A stretch of 64,000 bases of DNA. Source: Palsa-504 sp963744575. Its GTDB lineage: Bacteria > Actinomycetota > Actinomycetes > Streptosporangiales > Streptosporangiaceae. The position numbers and the translations under genes were made by a program. Within the stretch, counting starts at the first letter, position 1. Each line of letters begins with the position of its first letter. The DNA lies in assembly GCA_963744575.1 (NCBI GenBank), contig CAVUUF010000025.1, positions 372,001 to 436,000 of the forward strand, given 5' to 3'. Below are positions 8,818-17,603 of the stretch, one piece after another. The notes below the pieces were generated by a model. It was given only the letters and a program-made list of their open reading frames with translations. It ran no database searches and was not told the DNA's origin.

Positions 8818-10272
8818 GTGGCATCAAAGAAGCGGCGTTCCGGGCGAGGCAAAGAGCCTCGCCAGGGCATCAGCGGCAACCCGCAGCGGCGTGCCGAGCA
8901 ACTGGCTCAGCGGCGGGCAACCGCCGGCGAGCCGGACCTGCCGCCGCTGGTGCTGGACTTCCGGTCGGGGAAGGCGGAGGACTCCCCGCTGCGGGACCTG
9001 GCCTATGCCCTGGCCGGCGGGGCAGAGCCCAGCCCCTGGTGGGGCGAGTCCCATCAGCGGATTCTCGCCGCCGCCCGCGCTCTTACCTGGCCGTCCCGCC
9101 TCGTCGACCTGGAGACACAAGCCTGCCGGATCGTGGGCGACGAGTTCTATGAGCGGCTCAACTCGCGGCTGCCCGGGCTGCACCCGAACCAGTGGCTGCG
9201 CGCGCTGGCGGAGGAGACCGGGGCGGCGCTGAGGGCGTCGGTAGACGGCGGTACCGGCGACTGGCGGCAGCTGTGGGCGTTGCTGTGCGGGCTGGGACTG
9301 ACGGTGCCGCCCGGCGACACCCAGAGCGAGACCGCGAAGCTGGCCCGCGCGCAGTTCCCCGACGTCAAGGATCCCTACGTGGCCACGCTGGCCGAAGCGG
9401 GCAAGGCCGCCAGGCTGCTGGCAGACCGCGGGCTGGCTTCCGGCATCGGGCACCCGGCTGACGGCTCCCGGGCGGCCGGGGATCCCATGGTCGCGTGCGA
9501 CGCGTACGGCAGCCGGTTCCTGCTCGTGGCCCCGTTTAGCTACGACGGGGAGGCGCCGGACCACTGGTACGCCTGGGACATCGACGCGTGCTGGGTCCGC
9601 ACTGTCGTGGGAGCCGGGGTGTTCGGCTCGGCGCAGGACGCGCTGGCTGAATGGCAGCACGCCGTCGGGCCCGCCGCCGGGACGGCGTTGTCGCCGGGCG
9701 GGCCCGAGACGACCGCCCGGCTGCTGGCACCCTGCCTGGAGACCGGGCCGGTGTCGGACATGCTGCAGGGAAGCGAGCCCCGGGAACTCATCCGGGAGTA
9801 CTACCGGCTCCGGCGGCGCGCCCGCGACCTCGCCGGCGCCGCGGCCGCCAGCGCCGACACGGCTTTGTCCGGCGGTGACGACCCCGGCCCGGTGCGCGAG
9901 GCGTTCCTGGGCTGGTACGCGGCACGGCACGACGATGTCCCGCAGGACGCGGCCGACACTGTGGACACGATTCTCCACGAGTGGGGACCTGGGGCACATC
10001 CCGCGGAGAGCTCGCGCTTTGCGTGCTCACCGCACCGGATCGAGATGGCGGCGCGCCTGATCCGCGACGGGTACTTCCCCGAGCACGCTAACGCGGCGCT
10101 CGGCCTGCTGCCGGAGTGGACCCAGTGGTGCATCGGGCAGAGCGGGCTCACCGGCGACTTCGCGGCCCGGTCCCGCGCCGCCGCGCTCACCGAGGCCGCG
10201 GCACTCGTCGACCAGGAGACACACGATCCGGCCGCCGAGCGGAACGAGGCGCCGTTCCGCCGCCAAGAGTGA
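8818..10272 (+). CDS. Hypothetical protein, 484 residues
   Basis: I do not recognise the family. The N-terminus is basic (ASKKRRSGRGKEPRQGISGN) and is followed by a mostly alpha-helical, acidic protein without membrane segments or a signal peptide. Recognisable internal features are an aromatic segment (DHWYAWDIDACWVRTVVGAG) and a helical C-terminus. The GTG at 8818 is preceded by TACGCT six bases upstream, which fits a leaderless promoter. An in-frame ATG 27 bases earlier overlaps that promoter and is less likely. The codon bias is strongly GC3, so it is a real gene. It stands alone and is followed by a dispersed repeat. Confidence 0.7.
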   Translation: MASKKRRSGRGKEPRQGISGNPQRRAEQLAQRRATAGEPDLPPLVLDFRSGKAEDSPLRDLAYALAGGAEPSPWWGESHQRILAAARALTWPSRLVDLETQACRIVGDEFYERLNSRLPGLHPNQWLRALAEETGAALRASVDGGTGDWRQLWALLCGLGLTVPPGDTQSETAKLARAQFPDVKDPYVATLAEAGKAARLLADRGLASGIGHPADGSRAAGDPMVACDAYGSRFLLVAPFSYDGEAPDHWYAWDIDACWVRTVVGAGVFGSAQDALAEWQHAVGPAAGTALSPGGPETTARLLAPCLETGPVSDMLQGSEPRELIREYYRLRRRARDLAGAAAASADTALSGGDDPGPVREAFLGWYAARHDDVPQDAADTVDTILHEWGPGAHPAESSRFACSPHRIEMAARLIRDGYFPEHANAALGLLPEWTQWCIGQSGLTGDFAARSRAAALTEAAALVDQETHDPAAERNEAPFRRQE

Positions 10273-10304
10273 ACGGGCGGGTCGCTCTGAAAGCGGCAAG
10301 TATC

Positions 10305-10359
10305 GCGTTTCCGCGGAAGCGGCTTGTGAAATCGTGCACAAGGCGTCTCCGCGGAAACG
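10305..10359. repeat. 55-bp dispersed repeat, copy A
   Basis: Contains two arms with the core TTCCGCGGAA separated by GGCTTGTGAAA and a CACAAGGCG segment. The same arrangement and length recur at 33966-34020 with about 85 percent identity by eye. It lies in the gap between the 484-residue unknown and the methyltransferase gene. Confidence 0.75.
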
Positions 10360-10512
10360 CCGCCCGGAGCGCTGCCGGTGTCAGGCATAGCGGATGGTGC
10401 TCCTTGGCGCGCGCGTCGGAAGCCCCCCTGGGCCGCCTCGGATCCGTCTAGAGCACCGTCGGCGGACTACTCTGTTACCGATGACCGAACGGGCGGGCAG
10501 CAAGGGAGACGA

Positions 10513-11340
10513 GTGACGCAGAGCACGCCGCCGGGCCGGACCGCGAGCAGCGAGCTGCCGTCCTTCGACCCCACCGTGCCGAATCCCGCGCGGATGTGGA
10601 ACTACTGGCTGGGCGGCAAGGACAACTTCACCGCCGACCGGGAATTGGCCGGACGGGTCCTCGAGGCGATGCCCTCCATGCCGCTGATCGCCCGGGCCGC
10701 GCGCCTGTTCCTCATCGACGCCGTGCACCAACTGGCGACCGAGAATGGCATCCGCCAGTTCCTCGATATCGGCACCGGCCTGCCCACCGCCGACAACACC
10801 CACGACGTCGCCCAGCGCGTCGCCCCCGAGTCCCGGATCGTCTACGTGGACTACGACCCGGTGGTGCTCACCCATTCCCGGGCCCTGCTGACCAGCAGCC
10901 CCGAGGGCAACACCGACTACATCCAGGCCGACCTGCGGGACACCGACACGATCCTCAAGGGCGCCGCCCGGACCCTGGACCTGAGCCACCCGGTCGCCAT
11001 CCTGCTGATCGCCGTGCTGCATTTCATCCCCGACGCCGACGACCCCTACGCGATCGTGGCGCGCCTGATGGACGCCGTCCCGGCTGGCAGCTACCTGGTC
11101 ATGGCCCACGCCGCCAGCGACATCGCCCCCAAAGCCTCCGCCGAGATGGCCCGCCGCTACAACGCGATGGCCTCGGCGTCGATCACCCCCCGCACCCGCG
11201 ACCAGGTCGCCCGTTTCTTCGACGGCCTCGACCTGCTCCCTCCCGGCCTGGTCCCCATCAGCCAGTGGGGCCTGTCCGACCCGATCGACCCCAGTACCGG
11301 CGGCCTGGTGGGCTACTGCGCCATCGCCCGCAAACCCTGA
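10513..11340 (+). CDS. SAM-dependent methyltransferase of the DUF574 family
   Basis: 275 residues. The N-terminus PSFDPTVPNPARMWNYWLGG followed by KDNF is the hallmark of PF04672. A Rossmann-like SAM site follows as FLDIGTGLPT, then IVYVDYDPVVL. These enzymes are very numerous in actinomycetes, often near regulators and secondary metabolism, and their substrates are mostly unknown. The GTG at 10513 is supported by AGGGAGA seven bases upstream. No catalytic residue is evidently missing. Confidence 0.9.
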   Translation: MTQSTPPGRTASSELPSFDPTVPNPARMWNYWLGGKDNFTADRELAGRVLEAMPSMPLIARAARLFLIDAVHQLATENGIRQFLDIGTGLPTADNTHDVAQRVAPESRIVYVDYDPVVLTHSRALLTSSPEGNTDYIQADLRDTDTILKGAARTLDLSHPVAILLIAVLHFIPDADDPYAIVARLMDAVPAGSYLVMAHAASDIAPKASAEMARRYNAMASASITPRTRDQVARFFDGLDLLPPGLVPISQWGLSDPIDPSTGGLVGYCAIARKP

Positions 11341-11397
11341 CCGGGTACCGTTGGTGTCGGTCGACGGTGCACGCAGGCTCGGTAAGGAGCAGCGGCA

Positions 11398-11852
11398 TGA
11401 TTGAGGCGCGCGATCTGACCAAGCTCTATGGGCGCAAGGCGGCGGTAGATCACCTGACCTTCACGGTCGAGCCAGGCTCGGCGTGGCCGTGGCCATGCTA
11501 GGCGACCCGCAGGTCTTGCTGCTCGACGAGCCGGTCAACGGGCTCGACCCCGAAGGGGTCCTATGGATCAGGAACCTGATGAAGGGGCTCGCCGCCGAGG
11601 GCCTACCATCCTGGTGTCCAGTCACCTGATGAACGAGATGGCGGTCACCGCCGACTACCTGATCGTCATCGGCCGGGGCAAGCTCATCACCGAGGCCAGC
11701 ACCGAGGATGTGATCGCGCGCAGCACGGACAAGTCGGTCCGGGTGCGCACCCCCCGTCCAGGTGTCGCTGAGCGGCTCGGGCGTCACCCGCGCCGTCGTC
11801 GGCGCCGGGCTGTACCTCACCGTGCTCGGGCTGCTCGCGCTGGCGATCGGAG
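11398..11852 (+). pseudogene. Remnant of an ABC-2 type transporter: ATPase plus permease scrap
   Basis: It begins MIEARDLTKLYGRKAAVDHL as a normal ATPase and then loses the whole Walker A-to-signature region. It resumes in another frame at RLGVAVAMLGDPQVLLLDEP followed by VNGLDPEG (Walker B and D-loop). A second shift leads to TILVSSHLMNEMAVTADYLI, the H-loop region. After a further deletion, SLSGSGVTRAVVGAGLYLTV followed by LGLLALAIG is a transmembrane stretch of the partner permease. At least three lesions make it non-functional. Confidence 0.85.
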
Positions 11853-12071
11853 GATCAGCTCAAGCAGGTAGCTGAGATCGAGCATCGTAGCGTGCAGCAG
11901 ACGGTTCTTGTCGCGATCGAGGAGTACCTTTCGATGCGCGAGACCGCCGAGATTCTCGCCGACCCGGCCGCGCTCAGGGGCCTGGCAGAAGCCCGCGAAT
12001 CCGAGCAGGCTGGCGACGTAGTCTACGGAGCCGAAGCTGCGCGTGCGCTGCTCGCTGAGCGCAAGCGATGA
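11850..12071 (+). pseudogene. Ribbon-helix-helix-type antitoxin lacking its N-terminus
   Basis: The frame encodes LKQVAEIEHRSVQQTVLVAI then EEYLSMRETAEILADPAALR and ends RALLAERKR, overlapping the toxin start by ATGA. This is the usual layout of a RHH antitoxin in front of a RelE toxin. The DNA-binding beta-strand and any convincing start codon are missing because the permease scrap joins directly upstream. A GTG within the frame (RSVQQ) could start a shortened neutralising peptide. Confidence 0.6.
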
Positions 12072-12439
12072 GGGCCGAGCCCTATGAGCTCGGACTGACC
12101 CGCCCGGCGCGGCGCGCGATCTCCGAGGTACTTCCGGAGGACGTGGCCGCCGCAGCCGTCGAATTCACCACCGGCCCGCTCCTGGAGGCGCCCTACCGGG
12201 TCGGCAAGCCAGTGCGGGACAAGCTAGCCGGCTTCCACAGTGCACGGCACGGTACCCAGCGGCGCATCCTGTACCGGATCGACGAATCAAAGCGTGTTGT
12301 GGTCGTGCAAGACATACAGCGTCGCTCGAATGCTTACCGCCGACGGTGGGGATCAAGGTTCAGGTCGGCCAGGCAGGTTGAGTTACGGCCCACTTCGGCG
12401 CCTGGCCGATCCGGATCCCGCTTATCCGCCCCAGGCTGA
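12068..12439 (+). CDS. RelE/ParE-family toxin with extended C-terminus
   Basis: Residues 1-92 match a RelE-like mRNA interferase: LTRPARRAISEVLPEDVAAA, PLLEAPYRVGKPVRDKLAGF, RILYRIDESKRVVVVQDIQRR then SNAYRRR. Such proteins normally stop at YRRR (about 88-92 residues). Here the frame runs on for about 31 low-complexity residues, suggesting a lost stop codon. The ATG overlaps the antitoxin stop. Whether the toxin is active while its antitoxin is truncated is doubtful. Confidence 0.7.
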   Translation: MRAEPYELGLTRPARRAISEVLPEDVAAAAVEFTTGPLLEAPYRVGKPVRDKLAGFHSARHGTQRRILYRIDESKRVVVVQDIQRRSNAYRRRWGSRFRSARQVELRPTSAPGRSGSRLSAPG

Positions 12440-12443
12440 AACG

Positions 12444-13988
12444 CTAGCCCCGGACACCATCCCCGGTGGACACACTGTCCGTCAGGGCGGGGCTGGCCGC
12501 CGACACGGCACTCGCCGTCGGCTCCATGTTCCGCAGCTCCTCTAGCCGGCGCCGGGACGGCAGCAGCAGGATGGCCGCCAGCGCGCCGACGCCGAACAGC
12601 GCCGCGGAGACCGAGAACGCCACGGTGTAACCGTGCACCGCGGCCGTGGCCGGGGCCAGCCGTCCGGCGTGGTGCGCGGCCAGGTAGGTAGCCGTCGCGG
12701 TGAGCGCCACCGTGCTCAGCGCCGCGGTCCCGATCGAGCCGCCCACCTGCTGCATGGTGTTGACCAGCGCCGAGGCCACGCCGGAGTCGCGCCGGGCGAC
12801 TCCGGCGGTGGCGGTGTTGATGGCGGGCGAGAAGATCATGCCGAAGCCCAGGCCCAGGACCACCAGGGCCGGCACGACGCTGCCCGCGTAGCTGGAGGTC
12901 ACGGTGAGCTGGGTCAGGTAGGCCATCGCGCCGCCGCCGAACAGCATGCCGGTCACGATCAGGGCCCGCGGCCCGACCCGAGGCAGCAGCACGATGCTGG
13001 AGGTGTTCGAGGACAGCAGGATGCAGGCGATCATTGGCAGGAAAGCCAGCCCGCTGGTCACCGGGCTGTAGCCCTTGACCTGCTGCAGGTAGTACGTGAG
13101 GAACAAGAAGACGCCGAAGACCGCGATCCCGGACAGCCCGACCGAGATGTAGGAGCCGCCCCTGGCCCGGTCCAGGACCACCCGCAGCGGCAGCAGCGGG
13201 TGACTGACCCTGCTCTCAGCGAACGCGAACGCGATCAGCAGGATCACCCCGCCGGCCAGCGAGCCGATAGTCAGGGCAGCGGTCCAGCCGGCCAGTTCGG
13301 CACGCGAGAACCCGAAGACGATGAGGAACAGCCCGGCCGAGGCCAGCACGGTTCCGGCCCAGTCCATCCCCGGACGGCTGTCCGGCCGGTTGGTCCGCAT
13401 GTAGGCCAGGGCGCCGGCGATGGCGATCGCGGCGAAGACCAGGTTGACATACAGGCACCAGCGCCAGGAGAAATACTGGGTGAGGACGCCGCCGAGGATC
13501 AGGCCCACGGCCCCCCCGCCGGCCGCGACGGACCCGAAGACGCCGAACGCCCGCCCGCGCTCGCGCGGGTCGCGGAACGTGCTGACCAGGGTGCCCAGGG
13601 CGGCAGGCGCGAGAATGGCGCCGAAGGCGCCCTGCAGGGCCCTGGCGGCCACCAGCATGCCGAACGACGTGGCGGCGCCGCCGAGCGCCGAGGAGAGCGC
13701 GAATCCGGCCAGGCCGGTGATGAAGACCCGCTTGCGGCTGAACATGTCGCCCAACCGGCCGCCGAGCAGCAGCAGGCTGCCGAACGCCAGCGCGTAAGCG
13801 GTCACCACCCACTGCCGGTCGCTGTTCGGAAACCCCAGCGCATGCTGAGCCGACGGCAGGGCGATGTTCACCACGGTGGCGTCCAGCACCACCATGAGCT
13901 GGGCGACAGCCACGATCACCAGGATGAGCCAGCGATGGTCGCTTTCCGCGGAACGCTGACTGCGGGCGACGAGTGTGACGGATGACAT
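12444..13988 (-). CDS. MFS drug exporter, EmrB/QacA (DHA2, 14-TM) family
   Basis: 514 residues with about 14 hydrophobic segments. Signature motifs are present: LDATVVNIALPSAQ (motif D1), GGRLGDMFSRKR (motif A), ALQGAFGAILAPAALG and GPAVGLILGGVL-like AVGLILGGVLTQYFSWRW (motif C). It would export hydrophobic drugs or metabolites with proton antiport in the cytoplasmic membrane. It lies 67 bases downstream of a MarR-family regulator on the same strand, the usual arrangement for a drug-inducible pump. Confidence 0.92.
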   Translation of the reverse strand: MSSVTLVARSQRSAESDHRWLILVIVAVAQLMVVLDATVVNIALPSAQHALGFPNSDRQWVVTAYALAFGSLLLLGGRLGDMFSRKRVFITGLAGFALSSALGGAATSFGMLVAARALQGAFGAILAPAALGTLVSTFRDPRERGRAFGVFGSVAAGGGAVGLILGGVLTQYFSWRWCLYVNLVFAAIAIAGALAYMRTNRPDSRPGMDWAGTVLASAGLFLIVFGFSRAELAGWTAALTIGSLAGGVILLIAFAFAESRVSHPLLPLRVVLDRARGGSYISVGLSGIAVFGVFLFLTYYLQQVKGYSPVTSGLAFLPMIACILLSSNTSSIVLLPRVGPRALIVTGMLFGGGAMAYLTQLTVTSSYAGSVVPALVVLGLGFGMIFSPAINTATAGVARRDSGVASALVNTMQQVGGSIGTAALSTVALTATATYLAAHHAGRLAPATAAVHGYTVAFSVSAALFGVGALAAILLLPSRRRLEELRNMEPTASAVSAASPALTDSVSTGDGVRG

Positions 13989-14055
13989 AACGAGCTATAC
14001 CCCCGATGAGAAATGTGACTGGCGCTGGCCGTGATGGCGGGACGGGATCCGGCGG

Positions 14056-14544
14056 TCATGCCGAGACCGTCGCCGGCACGTCCGGCGTGGCCGATGCCGA
14101 GATCAGCCTCCGGGCTGCCTCGTCCAGGCCGTCGAGCAGGCGGAGGAAGGTCGCCCGGTCCGCCTCGCTCAGCGCACCGAAGATCTGCTTGAGCAGCCAC
14201 TCCCGGGTAGCGTTCGCCACGTCCAGGCCGGCCTCGCCCGCGTCGGTGATCGCGACGAGCTTGGCCCGGCGATCCGTAGGGTCCGGCCGGCGCTCGGCCA
14301 TGCCGAGGCGCTCCAGCCCGTCGACGAGGTCGGTGATGGAGTGCGGAGATAGCCCGAAATCGGCTGCCAGCACGTTCTGCCTGGTCGGCCCCCGCTCGTG
14401 GAGCCGCCGGAGCACCTTGGTGCGGGCCATCGACAGACCGCATCCATTCATCTCATCGTTGACGGCCCGGAGCATCCGGTGATGGACAGCGAGGTACCGT
14501 TCACCAACCTGCTCAGGTGTAATCATCACTAGCCTGTCTGCCAT
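14056..14544 (-). CDS. MarR-family transcriptional regulator
   Basis: 162 residues with a winged helix: SMARTKVLRRLHERGPTRQN, VLAADFGLSPHSITDLVDGL (helix-turn-helix), then ERRPDPTDRRAKLVAITDAG (wing with conserved DxR). Homologues repress their own operon and are relieved by small phenolic ligands. It probably controls the MFS exporter directly downstream. Two inverted repeats lie 28-68 bases upstream of its start. A start six codons in (MITPEQ) is an alternative. Confidence 0.9.
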   Translation of the reverse strand: MADRLVMITPEQVGERYLAVHHRMLRAVNDEMNGCGLSMARTKVLRRLHERGPTRQNVLAADFGLSPHSITDLVDGLERLGMAERRPDPTDRRAKLVAITDAGEAGLDVANATREWLLKQIFGALSEADRATFLRLLDGLDEAARRLISASATPDVPATVSA

Positions 14545-14571
14545 GCTCTGACGCTGGCCCTTCTAACTCTG

Positions 14572-14588
14572 ATGAACTTCACGTTCAT
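14572..14588. promoter_or_regulatory. Inverted repeat ATGAAC-n5-GTTCAT upstream of marR
   Basis: Perfect 6-bp arms with a TTCAC spacer, 28 bases upstream of the MarR start on the minus strand. Its size and position suit a MarR dimer operator. Confidence 0.5.
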
Positions 14589-14598
14589 ACCTCTCATA

Positions 14599-14612
14599 AT
14601 GAGGATCCTCAT
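14599..14612. promoter_or_regulatory. Perfect 14-bp palindrome ATGAGGATCCTCAT
   Basis: It lies between the MarR gene and the divergent LLM oxidoreductase, 11 bases from the first inverted repeat, in a locally AT-rich stretch. It is a candidate second operator that could co-regulate both directions. Confidence 0.5.
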
Positions 14613-14737
14613 GATTTTATTTCGCCAGCCCGCTCGTTTATGGATGAGATCGAAAGAGCCGGGCGGAAACGTGTCGGTTCGGCCACTTGCTCAGCTACCC
14701 CCACCACCCGACGACACCGGGCACTAGCGTGGCTGTC

Positions 14738-15676
14738 ATGGCTGATCACCCGCCAAACGATCCCCGGCATGCCGCCGCTGGCCCTCGGGCACGAGGTGCC
14801 CACGCCGCCGCGGGGTGCGCTCGTCCCGGCCCTGACCCGGCACGCCGGCCGCAACCGGCCACCACCCGGCTGCGGTCGGCGCTGTGGGTGCCGCCCTTCG
14901 GCGATCTCGCTGACCCGGTGGTGGTCGCGCGGCTGGCCGCCGATGCGGAGGAGGCCGGCTGGCACGGGTTCTTCCTCTGGGATCATCTGTGCTGGCGGGC
15001 GCCGGTGCGGCAGGTGGCCGACCCGTGGATCACCCTGGCGGCGGTCGCTACTGCTACCGAGCGCCTGCGGCTGGGCCCCATGGTCACGCCGCTGGCCCGC
15101 CAGCGGCTGGCCAAAGTCGCCCGGGAGACCGTGACGCTGGACTGGCTCAGCGGCGGCCGCCTCACCCTCGGCGTCGGCCTGGGCAGCGACCGTTTCGGCG
15201 GCGAGCTGTCTGCGACCGGCGAGCAGCTCGATGACCGGCGGCGCGGCCAGATGCTCGATGAAGCGCTAGAGATCCTTACCGCTGCCTGGTCTGGCCACAG
15301 CGTGCACCACCACGGCGAGCACTACACCGTCGACGGGGTCCAGTTCCTTCCCCGGCCAGTCCGGCAGAAGGTGCCTGTCTGGGTCGCGGGGTTCCCCGGC
15401 AAGATCAGGCCGCTGCGCCGGGCCGCCCGGTACGACGGCTTCTTCCCGGTCAACCTCCAGCGCCCGGACCAGCTCGCCGAGATCGCCGCCACCATCACCG
15501 GCCTCCGCCAGCACACGACCGCGCCCTACGACATCGCGGCCGCCTTGCCGCTCGGCACCGACCCAGCGCCCTACGCGAAGGCGGGCGCCACCTGGTGGCT
15601 GGCTGAATTCGAGCCTGAAGCAGTGTCGCTGGACCAGGTACGCGGCGTGCTCCGCGACGGCCCAGCAGTCCCCTGA
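14738..15676 (+). CDS. LLM-class F420-dependent oxidoreductase
   Basis: 312 residues. The family start LRSALWVPPFGDLADPVVVA followed by EEAGWHGFFLWDHL is at residues 45-85. Next come LGPMVTPLARQRLAKVARET and LSGGRLTLGVGLGSD. The fold is a luciferase-like TIM barrel that uses F420H2 or FMNH2. The first 44 residues (Pro/Arg/Ala-rich) are not conserved in the family as I know it. The true start may be later, but no ATG or GTG occurs near the conserved start. It is divergent from the MarR operon. Confidence 0.8.
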   Translation: MADHPPNDPRHAAAGPRARGAHAAAGCARPGPDPARRPQPATTRLRSALWVPPFGDLADPVVVARLAADAEEAGWHGFFLWDHLCWRAPVRQVADPWITLAAVATATERLRLGPMVTPLARQRLAKVARETVTLDWLSGGRLTLGVGLGSDRFGGELSATGEQLDDRRRGQMLDEALEILTAAWSGHSVHHHGEHYTVDGVQFLPRPVRQKVPVWVAGFPGKIRPLRRAARYDGFFPVNLQRPDQLAEIAATITGLRQHTTAPYDIAAALPLGTDPAPYAKAGATWWLAEFEPEAVSLDQVRGVLRDGPAVP

Positions 15677-15695
15677 GCCGTGCGGAGGCACGCGG

Positions 15696-17057
15696 TCACC
15701 GGCGGGAAACGATGGTGCCGCCATCTCCCACCGCGTAGCAGGTGACCGCGTCGACACAGGTGATGCCGTACAGGTCGCGAGTGGTGGGGCGGGCGTCGGC
15801 CGCGAAGGCGGTCCCGTTCGCCGTCCGGGTGATCGTCCCCTGGTCCCCGGCCGTGTAGCAGGTCCGTGCGGCCGGGCAGGCGATGGCGTTGCGGATGCTG
15901 CTGGCCCCGCTTGGCCCGAACCACCAAAGTGCCCCGCCATCGGTCGACCAGTCCACGCCGTTGCCGGGATCGAACGGGTTCGTGCTGAAGACGCCGTAGC
16001 AGCGAGCGGCCGTGGGGCAGACGCCCGCGTCGGGCGCGAACGGCGAGCCGCGAGCAGGCGGACTGATCGTGCGCGAGCACGGATAGGGCGGCTGGGGACA
16101 CGTGAGCATCGTCCAGGGCCCGCCGGGACGGGTCACCGCGATGACGGCGTACACATCGCCGCAAGCCCCGCAGCCGCCGAAGTATCCCCCGCCGGCCCGG
16201 CACAGTCCGCTACCAAGGCACGAGATCCATTCCAGGGGATAACTAAAGAGCGCTTTCCCGCAGTCGCCCTCCGTGCACCCCACGCCAGGGGGGACGGACT
16301 GCCGGGCCCAGCTTGTTCCCCCGTCACTGGTCATCCAGAGGGCATTCGACGACCCGGCCCAGCTCGGGGCGGGAATCGGCCCGTAGTAGTACCCGGCCAG
16401 CCCGGTGGCCACGGCGTAGCAGACGCGGGCGCTGACGCAAGCGATGTCCAGAAGGCCCAGCTGGCACAGCGCGGGCCGCCCGCGGATGTCAGCGTCGTTA
16501 CCCGCCAGACACCCCGGGCTGGTAAGGCTCGCGCCGACCCCGGCCAGGGGAAGCACATGGCTGCTCCAGGAGGCGCCGCCGTCGTGCGTCACCAGGATGG
16601 TGTCCGGCCTGGCGATGACATAGCAGGAGCCCGGCGGCACGCAGGCGATCCGGTAAAGGATCTTCGAGGAGCCCCGCAGCGGGTTGGCCTGTGCCCGCCA
16701 CGTGGCGCCGCCGTCCCCGGTGGATACGATGGTACCTGCCGCCCCCACTGCCTCGCACCGCAGCGGGCCGAGGCAGGCCACCGCGTACAACGGCTGCCGC
16801 GTGCCGCTGGCATCCGCCCGCCACGCACCCGAGGTCGCCCGGGAACCCCCCGGGCCCGCCGCACCCGGCCTGGCCTGCCCCGGGCTACCGCAGCCGGCCA
16901 GCAGAACCGCGACGGCGCACAGCCAGATCGGCGCCGCCCCGGCCGCGGGCACCCGCCGGCGGCTGCACACCACGCAAGCCAGCAGCGCCGCGGCCACCCC
17001 GGCCGGGATCAACAGTGCCGACGCTGCGCCCATCGCCTGATTGTTCCTCCTGCCCAT
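15696..17057 (-). CDS. Membrane-anchored Asp-box (BNR/YCF48-like) beta-propeller protein
   Basis: 453 residues. Two hydrophobic segments lie at about residues 9-30 and 44-58, the second ending in LLAGC, a lipobox-like cysteine. The rest is a repeated beta-propeller: STGDGGATW, VTHDGGASW, MTSDGGTSW and STDGGALWW are Asp-boxes, interleaved with IACxxxxxCY motifs (IACVPPGSCYVI, IACVSARVCYAV, IACPAARTCYTA, ITCVDAVTCYAV). The paired cysteines suggest disulfide-tied blades outside the cell. The function is unknown; sialidase catalytic residues are not evident. Confidence 0.75.
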   Translation of the reverse strand: MGRRNNQAMGAASALLIPAGVAAALLACVVCSRRRVPAAGAAPIWLCAVAVLLAGCGSPGQARPGAAGPGGSRATSGAWRADASGTRQPLYAVACLGPLRCEAVGAAGTIVSTGDGGATWRAQANPLRGSSKILYRIACVPPGSCYVIARPDTILVTHDGGASWSSHVLPLAGVGASLTSPGCLAGNDADIRGRPALCQLGLLDIACVSARVCYAVATGLAGYYYGPIPAPSWAGSSNALWMTSDGGTSWARQSVPPGVGCTEGDCGKALFSYPLEWISCLGSGLCRAGGGYFGGCGACGDVYAVIAVTRPGGPWTMLTCPQPPYPCSRTISPPARGSPFAPDAGVCPTAARCYGVFSTNPFDPGNGVDWSTDGGALWWFGPSGASSIRNAIACPAARTCYTAGDQGTITRTANGTAFAADARPTTRDLYGITCVDAVTCYAVGDGGTIVSRR

Positions 17058-17297
17058 GCCGCAGGCAAACGCAGATCAACCGCCTGCGCAACGCCGCCGC
17101 CGCTACACCCCGAGCTGCGATAAGACCAGCGGTACCCCTTCACTCCGCCTCGCGGCCGAGCGCAGCCAGCTTGCGGTTGACCTCGGCCAGGCTGAATGGC
17201 TCCGGTTCGTCCGGGTGGTGGGCCTGATTACCCATCTGCATTATCGCCGGCTAACCTCGGGCGCTTCTGCTGGACGAGAAGTGAAAGGTGACCACGC

Positions 17298-17603
17298 ATG
17301 CTGGTCCTGACCGAGGCGGCCGCCGGCGTCGTCAAGTCCGTCATCTCAACCCCGCAGACCCCCGACGGGACGGGCCTGCGGATCGTATCCTCCGCACCGG
17401 AACCGGAAGACACTGACGCGCTGCAGCTCGCAGCCGCGGCTGGTCCGGGTGAAAACGACCAGGTCATCGAGGCAGCCGGAGCACGCGTGTTCCTTGAGCC
17501 ACAGGCCGCTGCCTACCTTGATGACAAGGTCCTCGACGCGCAGCTCGATGAGCAGGGCAATGCCCACTTCACCCTGGGCACGCAGGACGCCGGCCAGATC
17601 TAG
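17298..17603 (+). CDS. HesB/IscA-like fold protein without cysteines
   Basis: 101 residues that start MLVLTEAAAGVVKSVIS and include GTGLRIVSS then VIEAAGARVFLEPQAAAYLDDKVLDAQLD. This follows the A-type Fe-S carrier (HesB) scaffold. None of the three conserved Cys ligands is present, so it cannot bind a cluster in the classical way. Actinomycetes commonly carry such cysteine-free copies, and their role is unknown. The ATG is preceded by GAAAGGTGACC, a reasonable ribosome site. Confidence 0.8.
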   Translation: MLVLTEAAAGVVKSVISTPQTPDGTGLRIVSSAPEPEDTDALQLAAAAGPGENDQVIEAAGARVFLEPQAAAYLDDKVLDAQLDEQGNAHFTLGTQDAGQI

